From contig LNAC01000009.1 in the NCBI GenBank assembly GCA_002007465.1, positions 761,506-825,505 on the forward strand: a stretch of DNA of 64,000 nucleotides, written 5' to 3'. Made by a program: the position numbers and the translations under genes. The notes under the pieces were generated by a model. The model saw nothing but the letters and a program-made list of their open reading frames with translations, searched no databases and had not been told where the DNA came from. Shown here one piece after another: positions 11,503 through 24,800 of this stretch (positions are counted from its first letter, which is position 1; each line of letters opens with the position of its first letter). This DNA is from Ailurus styani (lineage: Eukaryota; Chordata; Mammalia; Carnivora; Ailuridae).

Positions 11503-13580
11503 TGGCGGTGGGGGGGCACCATGGAAAATCTCTCGGGAGGGAGTAATGATGGGGGCTTGGTTGATAGGCGCCGTGTAGCGGCACGGTGGCCCCAGGAGGC
11601 GGAGCTCATGGCCCCATTCTACGGAGGGGCAGGCGGAGGCTCAGAGTGGCAGAGTGCCCTGCGGAGGCTCAGTACCACGTCCAAGAAATGCCGGAAGCAA
11701 CTTTGACTTCCCTGCCTCTACCGGCGGCCAGGTCCTCCTTAATGCACGCGTGCAGCTCAGCGAGCGGGGACGGACTCTCCCTATTAATTCGGAGCATGTT
11801 TATATGTACATTTTCAACTTTAATCATTTGCTGGTTTAAACTGAGGTCTCCCCTGCCCGCCAGCAAGAGCGGCTGTGCCTGGGTTTCTCGAGCGTGTCTG
11901 CTCGTTGCAGAAGGATGGGCAGTGCCCTGGAGACGTAGCCAGCGAGCCTGGTGATCTCTGCGGCCCACACCCAGCGGGTGCCCTGCCCTCTGCCCCCGCC
12001 TCCAGGGGCTGCCCGTGTCCTTGTGGTCCACGGGGCTCCCTCGACGGGGCCCATCTGCGGGACCCTGCTGTGAAGGCCCAGGGAGGGGCCGGCCGCCTTG
12101 CCTCCATGGCCCCCCTGCCCACCTCTGCGTGCCCGCCCCGCCCCGGGCCTCAGCCCTCCCTGCAGAGGAGAGGCTGACAGGGAAACTGAAGGTTTTTGTG
12201 GGGCCCTTGCTGCTGGACGAGCCAAGAATCGTATTTTGTAAATTGCTGGCACTGTGTATTTCTGTTTTCCTTCCTCGAACGAGCTATTTTATCTGGCAAG
12301 TGACAGGTTCGGTGCGTAAAGACCCAGCAGGTGCCATGTGCACCCCGCCTCCCCTCCTCATGGTCCTGCAGCCTCTCAGAGCCCAGGGTGGTGGAGGTGA
12401 CAGACCCCAGACCCACCAGGCAGCAGGCACAGCCCAGAGGTCTCCTGGGGTGCGGGGAGGCAGTCCGCGTGACGCTGGCCCAGCTACAAAGCCCAGACCC
12501 GGCCGAGCAGTGGGAATGACGCAGGGGACGCGGGCTGAGCCCTCGGGCCCCGAACGTGTGCTCTCGTGAGCCACCCCCCTACACCCACCCCAGAAACACA
12601 GGTGCCGTTACCCTGGTTCGCAAAGGGGGTTCGGTGACTCCTCCGGGGTCCCTTGCCCAGTGAATGGAGGAGGGGCCGAGTCAGAACCCAGAACTGACAC
12701 CAGAGCCTGGGGCCAGACCGCTGCCCCCCCCTTGTCCCGCCCCCACCCTGCACGATGACGCAGCCCTAGGTTCCTTTCCTGCCAGTCAACCCTGGGGAAG
12801 TGGCCCGAGGTGGCTCTCCATCAGGGACCTCTCCTTCTGGGCCTCAGTTTCCCCATCTGCACCGAGGCGACAGCAAGCCAAGCCTTCCCTCCTGGCAGTG
12901 CTGAGGGGTGAGGTGAGGGGGTGGACATCGGAGCCGCGGCTCATGAATGTGGAGTTCGGATGGGGGCTGGGTGGGGGCAGGGGTGTCCTAGGGGCCTCCA
13001 TTGGCACGTAGAACTGTCACCCCTGCCTTCGCAGCCTTGCTGGGCATCAGGAGAGACTGTTTTGGGTGAGGGTGTTTTGTAATCTGCAGGGTGCCTTACG
13101 CGATTGAGTAACAAGTTGGGCCAAGTCCCATGTGTACTCCTGGGGTCCCACCCTGTTCTGGGTCCCTGCCACATGTCACTGGGACCCATGGCATTTGCGA
13201 CGGGGAGGCCCTGGCAGCCCGGCTTCGAGGCTTGATGACATCACTCACCCCCCGAAGTGTACCTGGAAGATGGGTGGGTTGGGATTTGAACCCAGCGCTG
13301 CCCGGTGCCGCCCCCACCCTGCACGGCAGAGCTTTCGTCAGTCCCCTGACCTGGGCTGGGGCACAGAGACGGAGGAGGATGGGGCCCGGGGTGCAGCAGG
13401 ACACAGGTCTCTGCTAGAGCCTCTGTCTCCCCTCCCACCCGAGCCCCCGTCCTCTGAACACACAGACACTGAGCTCCTCGGGTCGGGGCCCCGGCAGGGC
13501 ACACAGGAGGGGGTGGCCATGCTGGCAGGGGCTGGCCACCCGGAGCCCCCGCCCCTTCCACTCACCCCTGTGCCCCACAG

Positions 13581-13740
13581 CTTCTCTCCGAGAGTCAAGG
13601 CCACATGGCTCACCTGGTGACCTTGGTCAGTGATGTCCTAGATGGTCTGCAGAGGGACCCGGGGGTTGGCCGGCCCCGCATCAAAGCCGACCTCCAGAGG
13701 GCACCTGCCAGGGGATTGCGGCCCCGCGGCTGCGCCAACG
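13581..13740 (+). CDS. FIBCD1: FIBCD1 coding exon 3 (stalk to linker)
   Basis: This 160-base exon is bounded by a CCCCACAG acceptor and a GTGAGTGC donor. It enters in phase 0 and leaves one base of a Gly codon. The translation starts LLSESQGHMAHLV and ends RGLRPRGCAN. This is the end of the coiled-coil stalk and the basic, proline-containing linker (residues about 185-237) that leads to the fibrinogen-like domain. The family match is clear over the whole exon. Confidence 0.94.
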
Positions 13741-14105
13741 GTGAGTGCGACGAGGGAGGCTGCCTTTCTGGGGGGACCCGGCTGCCCAGCTGTGTACCCC
13801 CATCGCCCCTTGCCCACACACTGCTGCTCTTTGCCGAGGACCTCCTGCTGCCGGGCAGCCCTGAGCGCCCGACCCGTACCCATCTGTTGAGCCCTCTCCT
13901 GGCCCGTTGTGCCCATTGTCCAGATGAGGACAGCGAGGCTCAGAGAGGGTGCTCACTCACCCAGGGTCTGCCCCCGAGGCTGGTGCCCTGGAGCCCGTGC
14001 AGGACACTGCAGGGCAGACCGACAAGCCAGGGAGATCCGGGGACAGAGGGGGATGCGCGGGGACGGAGGAGCCAGGCGCAGCGCTGACCGCGGGCCCGGT
14101 CTCAG

Positions 14106-14242
14106 GCTCTCCGCCCCGCGACTGTCTGGACGTGCTCCTTAGCGGGCAGCAGGAGGACGGCGTTTACTCGGTCTTCCCCACGCACGAGCCGGCCGGCTTC
14201 CAGGTCTACTGTGACATGCGCACCGACGGCGGCGGCTGGACG
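14106..14242 (+). CDS. FIBCD1: FIBCD1 coding exon 4 (start of fibrinogen-like domain)
   Basis: This 137-base exon completes the split Gly codon and ends after the Thr of GGGWT. It encodes PPRDCLDVLLSGQQ, then YSVFPTHEPAGFQVYCDMRTDGGGWT. These are the hallmarks of the N-terminal subdomain of fibrinogen C-terminal (FReD) domains: the first cysteine, the YxVFP-type strand, the second cysteine in VYCDM, and the invariant DGGGWTV. The acceptor is GGTCTCAG and the donor GTGAGTGT. The intron before it is only 365 bases and the one after it is 11 kb. Confidence 0.95.
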
Positions 14243-15954
14243 GTGAGTGTCCCGGGCAGCGCGGCCGGCTTCCTCGGGGCCCTGCGGACGCCCCTGCAGA
14301 GCACTGGGCAAGTCGGGGATGGGCTCTGGGATGCGACGCGGCACCAGGAACCTCTTGCTGTCGGAGGCTCAAGGGCTGGCGGTGTAGACGCTGTCCTTCG
14401 AGCTCTCCAGTATGTGGCAGGTGTGCAGGAGAGCAAAGGGGGCAGGCGGGGGCGAGGTACCTGCAGGGAGCGGAGACCCCGGTGGCTTCCCGGCGAGGAG
14501 CTGCTGTGACTTCCTGCCTGGGTGGGAAGTAGGGGTGACGAAACGGCCCCACGGCCATGGGAGGGCGGGGTGGGGTGGCCCCAGGTAGCCCCCAGATCTC
14601 CCAGAGCTGGGAGAAGGGGGCGGAGCGGCGGGGAGAGGCCCCGGGCTTGAGTCCCCGGGAAGTCTCCCGGTCTGCTAGCGGGGAAGCCCCTGCTGGAAGC
14701 GGGGTCTGCGTGCGTCGCCTCCCACAGACTCTGTGGTGACTCCTGGCCGCTGCCTTCGTGCGGACGCCAGAGCCCCAGGCCGAGGGAAACGCACAGGCCT
14801 GGCGGCATCTCAGTAACACGCGTGGACACTGAAGTGGGAATTTCATAAAATGCTCGTGAGTTCTTCAAATATTGTTGCAAAGATATTTTAAAATATTTTT
14901 TCTTTTGCCTTTTAAAAACCCTTTAAAAATGTCCCCAACCATCCTTGGCTCACAAGCCATTTAAAAACAGGCAGCAGGCAGAAGTCGTCCTGTGGGCCGT
15001 TGTTTGCTGACCCCCACCCCCCATTCTGGAGCTGGGAGAGGACGTGAGCTTGCTGTCCCTCCCTGTCAAATCAGTGGCCTTCCAACCCTCACCTGAAGCT
15101 CAGCCTTGGAGGCCAGGCCTCAGTGGGGCTGCCACTGGTCATTGGGTGACTTTGTGTAAATTAAAAATGCATGTCCTTTCCTTTCGGCCCCCTGGGGCAC
15201 TGGGCTTGGCGAGGAGAGTAGATGTGAGCCAGGTGCCCTAGAGCAGTGAACAACCTATACCACTGTCCCTGGACATCTGCCTGCCACCCTTAAAACTACT
15301 CAGCCTCCCCAGATTGGCTGTGGTTGGGATGCCCAGTGACAATGGAAAGCAAGGCTCGTAAAACTGACACTTGAAGGGTTCCTGGCTTCACATTTGGTTT
15401 CACAGATGGGCAGACAATTTTGAGCACCTACTGTGTGCCAAGGCAGCACAGGGATGGGGAAGTCCCTGCCGCAGTCCTCCCGGAGAACTCGGAGCCTGTG
15501 AGGATTTGGGGTGGAATAAGTCACGGGAGGCAGAGGTTGGGGAGGCTCTATGAGCTTCCAGGAGAAGGGGGCTTTGCAGATAAGCCGTGAGAGGCGGGTG
15601 AGAGCAGTAAGTGGGAAGGACAGAGAAGGTGTTCCAGGCAGAGAGAGCAACCTAACCAGGGCCTGGGACACAGGAAGCACACAGCCTCTTCAGGGAACAG
15701 CCAACTGGGCTGGGTGGCGCGTGAAGAGGAGGGACCAACGTCAATGTCCCAGGCCGTGGGGTTGGGGTGGGCACTGGGGAGCTACTGAGGGTGCTGGAGA
15801 GAGAAAGATGGCATAAGGTGGCTTCAGGAGCTCTAAGCTGACGGTGGTTCCTGGATCAGAGTGGGGAGAGGGGAGAGGAGGAGGCTGCCGGCTCATGCTG
15901 CGGACAGGCCTGTGCTCCAGCTTTTGCCAGAGCAGCGGGGAGCTTGGGCTCCAA

Positions 15955-16065
15955 CAGCCACAGACTGGGTGGCTCCCAGTCCTGCTGTGTGATCTTGGGG
16001 AAGTTACTTAATTCCTCTGAGCCTCAGTTTCCTCAGCTGTAAAATGGGGATGAGCTGCCTCACTG
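15955..16065 (+). mobile_element. MIR element
   Basis: The sequence GCTGTGTGATCTTGGGGAAG, then TTACTTAATTCCTCTGAGCC and TCAGTTTCCTCAGCTGTAAA, closely follows the MIR core consensus. It is an ancient mammalian SINE copy. Confidence 0.75.
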
Positions 16066-19000
16066 AGAGATCTTAATTGCAAACAACAGAAAATCGCTGA
16101 TTTAATGTCCTGGAGGGAGGCCGGGAGGCCAGAGAAACCAGCTCAGGGCCATGCCGCCAGGAATGGAGCCCCCAGACCTGGCCAGGGTGACATGGTGGGA
16201 ACCCCACTGCCCCAGGGCTGCTGGGTTCGGGGCCCCTGGACACAGCTACACCTGGGCACGGACACCCCCAGGATGGGTGCGGGCCTGGGGTGCAGTCTGT
16301 GGTTACTTTGGAAGAGATCCCTTGTGTCCTTGCCTCTTTGCTTCCCCAGCCGTGAGCCAGTGGCTGTTCTGATGGGTGGGGCCGGGGCCGCAGGCCTGCG
16401 ACCCTCCCCAAATCTCAGAAGATGGGGAAGGACAGCCAGGTTGACCAAGGCTTCTGCTGAAGGCTTGTGGGCCATTCAGCACAGGCCCATCAGTGGCCCG
16501 ATCGCTATTTAGGATGATGGGCCACACCCTATGCAAGGCCCTGGCCACCCAACGGGACCAGGACATGTGTGACCCCTCCTCTTACTGAGCTCTTTGCCAA
16601 GAGGGCACCCCCCGTCGTCCAGGGGACAGTCACGGGGGCCTGAAGCAGGGTATCGGGTCGGCTCTTTCCAGGGGAGCCCAGGCAGGCCCCCTTGGCACTT
16701 GGGGCATGAGGAGAGGTTGGCATTTCCTCTCCGTTTCTCACCCAGGAGTGTGGTACGGTTTTTGGCGCGCTCATGGCCAGAGGGCAGAGGGGAGCTTCTC
16801 TGGGGGAAGACGTGGTGGGACATGGAGGTGTGGGCAGCCCGCATCGGTTTTGAAAGGGGTTGGCTTTCCTGAGCAGGGGGGAGAGACGGGGAGGCCAGAG
16901 TGAGGCAGGTGCGTGGGGGGGGGCGCGAGTGCGTTCAGGGGGCAGAGCCGGCAGCTGAGAATTCCCTGAAGACCCAGGGACAGACATACCGGCAGACATG
17001 TCTTCAAGCTCCAGAGGAGACCATTTAAGTGTACTGATCCGATCTGGGGGCGAAAAGCTCTTTTGTTTTCCTAACTCAGAACATCTGAGGTACGGTATTT
17101 GCCTCTGGGAGCCCCTCGGCAGGCAGAGCCGCGCCAGCGTAGGAGCCAAAGCCCAGAAATCAGAGTTAAGGGTTAGGACAGGCTTAATGAAAGACCCAGG
17201 CGCCAGCCCGGGCCCCGCATCTTCCCCGCCGGCGGACTGGAAGCCCGTCTCCCCGGAAGTCCATCAGGATTTGGGGCGGGAGGCGGGTAATGCCCAGGCC
17301 CCGGGCTTCAGGGGCCATTACCGGGGAGTCGATGAGGAACGCCAGCCGCCCCCCTCCACCCCCCTGCCCTCCCGCTCAGACACCTGGATCAGGGGCCGTG
17401 GAAGGAAGGCCGCTCTCGGCTGAGAAGTGTTTGCGAGGCCGATAAACGTTAATATCCATTTGGGCTTCCGTCAAAAGCAATCTTTGCCCAGATACCTCTG
17501 GGCTTCTGTCAGGATCACCTCCCGGCCACACGGAATCTCTCAGAAACTCAATTGTTGTTTGGGAAGGAGCCCGCTGCCGCCTCTCCAAACCCCGGTACCG
17601 TCCATCCTTGTTAGGCCCCGTGTCTGGGCTGCCAGGCCTCGCGTGCCGACGCCGGATGGCTCTCCCTGGTGGCCAGGCCATCTGGGGCTGGACGCGGCAG
17701 CCAGGGCCTGCTTCCTGGCGAGACCCGCCCGGGCAAGGATGGGCACCTGCAGGGCGCTTTACGGCTTAAATACCACGCGCCCTGGCTGTCGCACAGCGGC
17801 CCTTTATTCAACCGCCGAGCACCAACCGCAGGCCCAGGGCGCCAACAGCAAAGCTCCTGGGCCGGCGGGGAGCTGGAGGGTGAGCTGACCTTGTGAGGGC
17901 GGGGGGCGGGGGGGAACGGGGGAGCCCAGAGGAGAGCCCCTAACTCAGCCGGGGCAGCCCAGGGAAACTTCTGGACGGGGAGGTCCCAGCACTGGGGGAC
18001 GAGGCGAGAACCGTGTTCCAGGCAAAGGGAACGGGCAGGCAGAGGTCTGCGGGGACGGGGCACTGCTGGGTCTGAGCCTGCGTGGGTTCTGTCTGCTGGT
18101 GTACGGAGTTTGAGGGGGCAGGGGTGAGAGGAGGGAGGCGGGCAGGGGCTGGGTCGAGTGCAGTTGCGGGCGCACGTTTGGAGACAGGCGTTGTCCCGAG
18201 GGCTGATTGGGCTCCTGCTGGCCTCAGGACTTCCCCAGGTGGGGAGGCACCCAGAGCCTTGGGGCCAAGGGCACGGCAGCTGTGGGGGAGTAGTTCTGGG
18301 AGTGTGAGTTTTGTGGGCCCTGCGTCGTGGCTGCCGAGAGGAGGAAGTGCCGCTGGGATAGAGGCCACATGTGGCTCCTTGGGGTAGGGAGGCCCCAGAG
18401 GCAGGTGGGCACACACCTCAAGGTGGCCTTTTGGCTGATGTGGCCACTGGCCTTGGCTGAACCCCAGCCTTCTGTCCACAGCGACCCAGGCCGCACAGGG
18501 TCATGCCGATTGTCAAGGCCACTCCCGAACTTGACACGGCACGCACCCCCAGCCCTGCCCCAGAAAAGGAGGAGGGAAGGCAGGAAGCGAGGACTGCGTC
18601 CTGCTGTGACTGTGGGGCCTCCTTTGGGAAGCTTCTCTGACCACCGGGGCCCAGCCATCATGCTCCTTCTTTGCACAGGTGTGACCAAGTGGTTTCCTGT
18701 CCGCCTGCTGTCCCTTGTCACACCCGTGACCGCTGACACTGAGCAATGACAGTTCACCTCACTGAGCCTCGCTTTTTCACCTGCTCCGTGAGGCTAACAG
18801 AACACTGGGGAGAGAGTCAGAAGCCTTCGTGGGCTCTTCCCCGGTGAGCGGAGAGCAGGGGAGCAGGGGTCCACCCTGAGCCTTGGGGATTCCCTGCGAA
18901 CAGAGGGACCTGGCTCCCTCCTGTAGGATCTTCACAAGCAGGGTGTTGAAAGGCAAGTCTCAGGCCAGGTTGCCTCATTCTCGGAAGGCAATGCGTGGGA

Positions 19001-20212
19001 CGGAGCTGGCCGTTTCTGGCTCACCTCCCCATCGGCCACGCGAGACTGGCAAGGTCGCATCCCCTCTTGGGGCCCCTTCCTCATCCAGCCGCCGGTGCGG
19101 CCCTTGTATCTTGTGCCGCCGCCTTGCAGGGGCCTGGTGTGGGTTTTATGTGGTCAGAGGAGGGTCCAGCTCGACATCTATAGACGGGTCCCCCCCCACT
19201 TCCCTGCCTCTCTGCCCAGGCACAGCCTTGCCCCCACCGACATCTGCCCACATCTGCCCACGGCGTTGATGTCACCGGGCCTGATTGCTGGCCCCCTCCG
19301 TCGCCTTTGCATAATTACCTCCGGGGACGCGGAAATCAGGTCCAGGTCAGCATCTCCCGCCGCAGGACCCCGCAGTGGGATCGATCCCGCTCTGCGCCCC
19401 CACCGGGATTCATCGCGCCGTCGCCTGCGCCCAGCGCCGCAAGCTGAGTGGCCCACGCCCCGTTGTGCACGGTGACCACACACTCTGCGTTTCTCTGCCC
19501 CACACGGGCGCGTTACTGTCGTGTGAGGTTATTGGCTCAGATATGCTGCTAATTGGCTTCGCTGTGAAGGAAGCGGTCCCCTCCCCACCTGAGCTCCCCC
19601 GGCAGGGAGGAAAATCCTTCCCTCACTTGCAAAACATCAAAGGCGCCACCAGCACACGGAGCCCAGCCTGGCGGTGGGATCAGCTCAGGGAGAGATGAAA
19701 AGCTTCCTGGGCCGCTGCAGCCGGGGAGGCTGGCCAGCAGGGCTGTGGGACACTCCTCCCTACGTGGGCTGAGGTGTCAGCCGGTCTTTGCTGCAGAGGG
19801 GACCTGCCGTGATATCAGCGGGCCACGGTGTCCCCGAGCCGCACCCCAGCTCGGCACCGGCTCCCCCGAGTCCGTCGCGCTCCACGCCCTAATGCACAGG
19901 CAAGATGACAGGCCCCACGTCCCCTTGACCGATGCGCTGGGAGAGAGCTTACCTCCGTCCAGAGCAGTTTGGATTTGGTCAACTTTTAACGTAAAACGGG
20001 GTAGCACACGCGGGGCTCAGCCCGGGAGCTCAACATCTGACAAATGGCAGCTCCGAGCCCTGTTTGCCAGGAGCCGGCAGGCACTGACTGCCAAGCCGGG
20101 AAGCATGGCGGGGCGCCAAGCCCGGGGGTACCATTTTCAGTCAAAAACAAGGAGGAGGCCCGCTTCCTTCTGGGCTTGGCAGCTGGTTCGGAAGGAGAGG
20201 GAGGGGACATTG

Positions 20213-20405
20213 GTTAGACCTACTATGTGCGCCCTGTTTACACTTTTCCTTCATTGCGCGTGTTCCCTGCAGCCCTGCGGGGGTGGCCGAGGGGCTGCTG
20301 CTGGCGCTTCTTTCCAGAGAGGGAAACTGAGGCTTGGAGGGGTCCGTGACTCGCCCGAGGTCACACTGCCCGCAAAAGGCAGAGCCGAGATTCAAACTCC
20401 AGGGC
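20213..20405 (-). mobile_element. MIR element
   Basis: The stretch runs from CCTACTATGTGCGCCCTG through GAGAGGGAAACTGAGGCTTG to CAGAGCCGAGATTCAAACTC. This is the reverse complement layout of the MIR consensus over nearly full length. Confidence 0.75.
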
Positions 20406-21865
20406 CTTCTGTACCTGTGCTCTTGCCAGCACCCGGGGAGTACCTGGGGGCACCACCCGGAGGTGTCCAGAAAGGGTTCAGGGAGCCATGGCCTCCCGGG
20501 AAAGCGGGCAGAGCCTCCCCGGCGGCCGCCTTTCAAAGGCTACGTGGCACGTCCAAGTTCTTTGTTCCTTAGAAACAAGAATCCACCCTGGCCGCCGTGC
20601 CCCACCCCTGCCCGTCCCGGACTCGCCTGCCCAGGAGGTCTGGGGGCTGGTGGACCCCAAAGCTGCACAACCCACAAGATCTGCCTGCAAGGGATTTTGT
20701 CAGCAGCTTCATCAGAGTCTAGGGAAAGTCCCAGATGCTGCCTCCTGAGGACCCTTGCCAAGTGGCAGAGACGCCCCCTCCCATCTCATTGGGTTTGGAC
20801 CCGCCCAGCCCCCATCTCCTGGCCTCTCTGACCACCTGCCAAGACCCTGCTCAATAAGCAGAGCAGCTGAGTCTCCTACTCCAGGCAGCCCTCCTGGAAC
20901 TCACCCCTGCAGATGGCTCAGCCTCCTCTAAGCTCCCAGCACATGTACCAACAATTGTCACCATTGTGGACTGACGTGTATCCACCAGCGCCCATGACCA
21001 TTACCGAATCTTTGTGGGTAGGAGCTACTATGACCCCCGCTTTACAGATGACGGAACAGGCACAGGGATGGAGGGAGCGTGGCAGGTTTGGAGCTGCCCG
21101 GCCCCGTGACCGCTGGCTTCCTCGTCCTCCTCTCCTGAGGCTGTGGGCTTTCTGAGGGCCCGAGTGACCCCAGGAGCCCAGGCTCAGCACACCGGACCCC
21201 AACCGTAAGCTTTTCATTTTGCAGACAATAGAAGCCCAGACTTAGGTGGACACACGGCCTGTCGGCTGGAGTCCCAGTGGAACTTGGTCTCCCGGGTGCC
21301 AACCGAGGGCACTTCCCGGGGCTGGCCCAGCTCAGCCTTGCTGGGGGCCGGGTGGGCTCGCGGGCCTGGGGGCGCACAGCACGGCCCCTCAGCCTTGAGG
21401 GTGTCCCCACTCCACAGCGGTCACTCCCCCTCGCCCACCTTGCCTGCTTTTGCCAAATGGGAGCACAAAGCCCTCTGGGCTGGGGAGACCATGGAGCCGG
21501 CTTGGGCGCCCAGAACAAGACCCTGGCTCTTAGCCCCCGGGCCCACAGGGAGCCGGTCGGACAGGGCCCATCCGACAAAGGGGTGACGGCAGAGACGAGA
21601 CCTGTGGAGCACAAGACCGGTCCCTGGAGCCCAGCTGACACACGCAGGACCGTCGGCCCCTCTGCTGCCCGCGCCCCCAGCCTGCCGCCGCCCCACATGC
21701 AGCCGCTCCTTCCTTTGGAACCGCCCGGCACCATCTGCGGGACCATGTGGGCCCAGCCCTCCCTTGGCAGAGCCCCCAAGCAGTACTTGGAAGACACGCC
21801 GGGCGGCAGGCACTGGCTTTTGAGAAGCCGCATCAAGAAAACACGCTCTGTCTGTCTTCCTACGT

Positions 21866-21877
21866 GCCACCTGCTGG
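21866..21877 (-). promoter_or_regulatory. Candidate CTCF motif
   Basis: On the minus strand the sequence is CCAGCAGGTGGC, an exact fit to the CTCF core consensus CCASYAGRKGGC. It lies in FIBCD1 intron 4. Confidence 0.35.
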
Positions 21878-24800
21878 AGCGGCCGGCCGGCGGCTGGCGT
21901 CCTGCCTCGGTCACTTCGCCGCTGAGACCCAAGGGAGACGCCCCGGGAGCCGGCCCCGTGAAGATTTTCGCCTCAAAAGGCATTCTTTTGTTTCCCTGCC
22001 TTTTCCCGCCCCCCCCCCCACTTTTTTTTTGGCCTAAGTGCCGATCCATGTTCTTTGGGGACAGATGGCCGGGAAGTGGCTCTAACCATCCTTTGCTCGC
22101 TCCCTCTTCCCGTCTTCCTGTCTGGCTGATCTCTGTAATTGAAGGCCTTCTGCTTGGTGACATCCGTCCAGCCAGCGTCCCTGAAGTCCAGCTGTGGCTC
22201 AGCCTGGGCCTCCGAGTCAGAGGGAGCCAACTCCTGGGAACATCGGGAGAACCGGCAGCCGGTCTGCGGCCTCGAGGGCCCTTGGGACCCGCGGGCCACG
22301 TCGGGCAGGGGTTGGCTTGAGGCTGGGCCCGGGGTACCGCGTCTGAGGTCCTGGCCGGCGAGGCTCCCACGGCACTCGGCCCAGGAGTCAGGATGGCCCA
22401 AGGCCAAGGCTGCAACACCCAGAGCGGAGAGTCTCAGAGGGCAGGCCTCGCTGTAGGACATTTTTGCCTCCGATAGGAGCACCGGTGAGTGTGTGTGTCA
22501 TGATGTCACCTGCCTTTCCCGGGGTCCTGGTCGTCAAGTCTGATCGCCACTTCTGCAGAGCGTCACCATGGACATGTCTGGGCCGTCCCCGGGGTGGCTC
22601 GAGGGTCATGGGCCCCAGGTGAACGCGCTCACGTGGGCACACAGTCGCCGTGGCTTCTCAGCGGGTGTAGACTCAAACCGTCTCATCTGGAGTGTCTGCC
22701 TGCGTGGCTGCTTGTGTCGTACTGTCCCGGGTGGAGAGAAAGGCAGGAGGTCCCGGCGGCCCCCGAGCATGAGCTGTCACCTTCCGGTGACACACCCAGG
22801 CTGAGCCCCAGCCGGGCCCCCGTCTGTTCCTGGCAGGCGAGAGAGGGGCCGAGGACGGGGTTTGGAGATCAGCAGTCGGCGTAAGTGGCCTGGCGGGGGG
22901 ACAAGGAGGCACATCCTGCGTCTGGTCAGTGGCAAACAAGAGTGGCGTCGGGGGAGGACACTGGCCTGCCGGTGTCCAGCCTGGCCTTTGGCTGTGGGCC
23001 TGAGGGGAGGGTCCGACCGCCCACCCCAGGCTCCCTGCCCCCCCGACTTCTGGCCAGTGTCCAAGCTTCTGTCTACCGTGAGGACGAGGGGGGCAGAGAA
23101 CAGGGTTGGGGTAAGGATTCGGTGAATAAGAACGTGCTCAGTGAGAGGGACTCAGCCTGGCATCGGCCTGGCCAGCTGTCAACACCAGCCCGCCTCGGGC
23201 GCTCTGTCTGTCCGTCTCAATTTCCAGGGCCTACGCCCTGCTGGTGCCCAGACCCCGGCAGACCCCCCGCCAACCTACTTCCTAACAGCGGTGACAGGAA
23301 AAATAACGATAGTGCTGACAACAGGACCAGCGCCCTGCCACTTACCCCTCGCTGGGGCCCTGGGAGGCAGGCCTGGCTTATCAGAGGGTGAGGACAAAGG
23401 AGGCCCAGAGGGGAGGAGGGATGTTCCCAGGCCCCCAGGCCACACCTGTGGTCTGGACCTCGCCCTTGCTCCAGGCCCTCCCCGGACTGCCCTCCAGAAC
23501 GGGACGTGCTGGGCATACCCACTGTCCCCGGGTCGTAGAGGAGTCCTGCTTCCCATCGGGGGGGGGGGGCCCCCGNGGGAGATGATCCGGGGAACATCGG
23601 AGTGGACGGAGGAGGCACGGGGCGGGCTCCCGGGTGGCTCCGGGGCATGCGTGGAGGGCTCGAGACTGGACGGAAGGGCGCGGCGTTCCTGGGACAGGGG
23701 CTGACCGGGAGGGACCGGGGGAGACCCATGGCCCGGCCTGGGGCTCGATGCCGCCGCTCTCCTGCAGCGCGCACGCATGGAGCACCAGCTGTGTGCCCGG
23801 GCCTGAGCGTCTTCTCAGTGGACCGCCAGGGCCCACGGGGGAGGTGCCGCTGTGACCCCCAAGGACAGACGAGGGGCTGAGGCTCAGAGAGGTGGAGTCG
23901 TGGCTGGTGCTCTGAGTGGCAGGGCCTAGGTCCTTACCGTCGCCCCCACCCCCCAGCCCCCGACTTTCTCCCCCTCCGGCAGAAACAGGCTCCCCCTGCC
24001 CGCTGCCTTCTCGAGCCTTCTCCAGCCTTCTCCGGGGAGTGTCTGAGCTTCTGCCAGGATTAAGCCTTTCAAAGGGCACGTGCTCAGGGTCCCAATCGGG
24101 CCGTCAATACCGCGCCCCGCCGCCTCTCAGATCTCTCCGCGCCCGATCGAATTCCCTTCCCCAGCCGGTCCCTGCTGAGCACTTGGCACCTGTCAGGGCC
24201 TGGACGGTGGGGCAAGAAGGACGGGAGGCCGGCCACTCCCTGGCGTCAGAACTGCGCAAAGGCTGTGACCCACCGGTCCCCGCGGACGCCGAGCAGGAGG
24301 CCAGGCTCCCGGCGGAGGACCCTCCCGGGCGGTTCAGGGCCACTGGAATCAGGCTGCTTAGTCAGGAAGTCGGCAGCGAGCCGGTGCCGCAGCCCCGTCT
24401 CCACCGCGTGGCTCCTGGGCCCAGATGGAGGCGGGCGGGGTGGGGGCGGGGGTGCTGCCTCGGCAAATGAGCGCGGAAAAGGCTTGTTGCACAGAACGAG
24501 CTGGAAGGGGGGGCAGCCAGGAACAGGACTGTCAGCGGATCCTGTAAACACTCAAGGCAGCCCTGGCCTGGACCAGCGTGGTACTTATTTCAAAGCAATT
24601 TAACCGATGGGATTCCTGACTCCCAACTGGAGCATGTTATTAAAATGAGTTACAGAGGCAGCTTGGCTGCTCGTTGGTACCCTAGTCCCACCCCTGCGGG
24701 CTGTGGACTCCTGTCCACCCCCCACCTCCGGAGAAGTGGCTGGGGCTCTGGTTCCCCAGCCCCCACGGATCCCCCTGCCGCGTGACTCTGGCAGAATCGT

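Larger units (their letters stand above)
9633..13580 (+). other. FIBCD1: FIBCD1 intron 2 (3.9 kb)
   Basis: I see no exon here. The intron holds MIR-like segments (about 10310-10380 and 11250-11370), a perfect 11-base inverted repeat (11479-11502), and two AT-rich stretches (about 11440-11510 and 11770-11845) that stand out from the GC-rich surroundings. A further non-repetitive segment at about 12180-12320 could be a conserved noncoding element. Confidence 0.8.
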
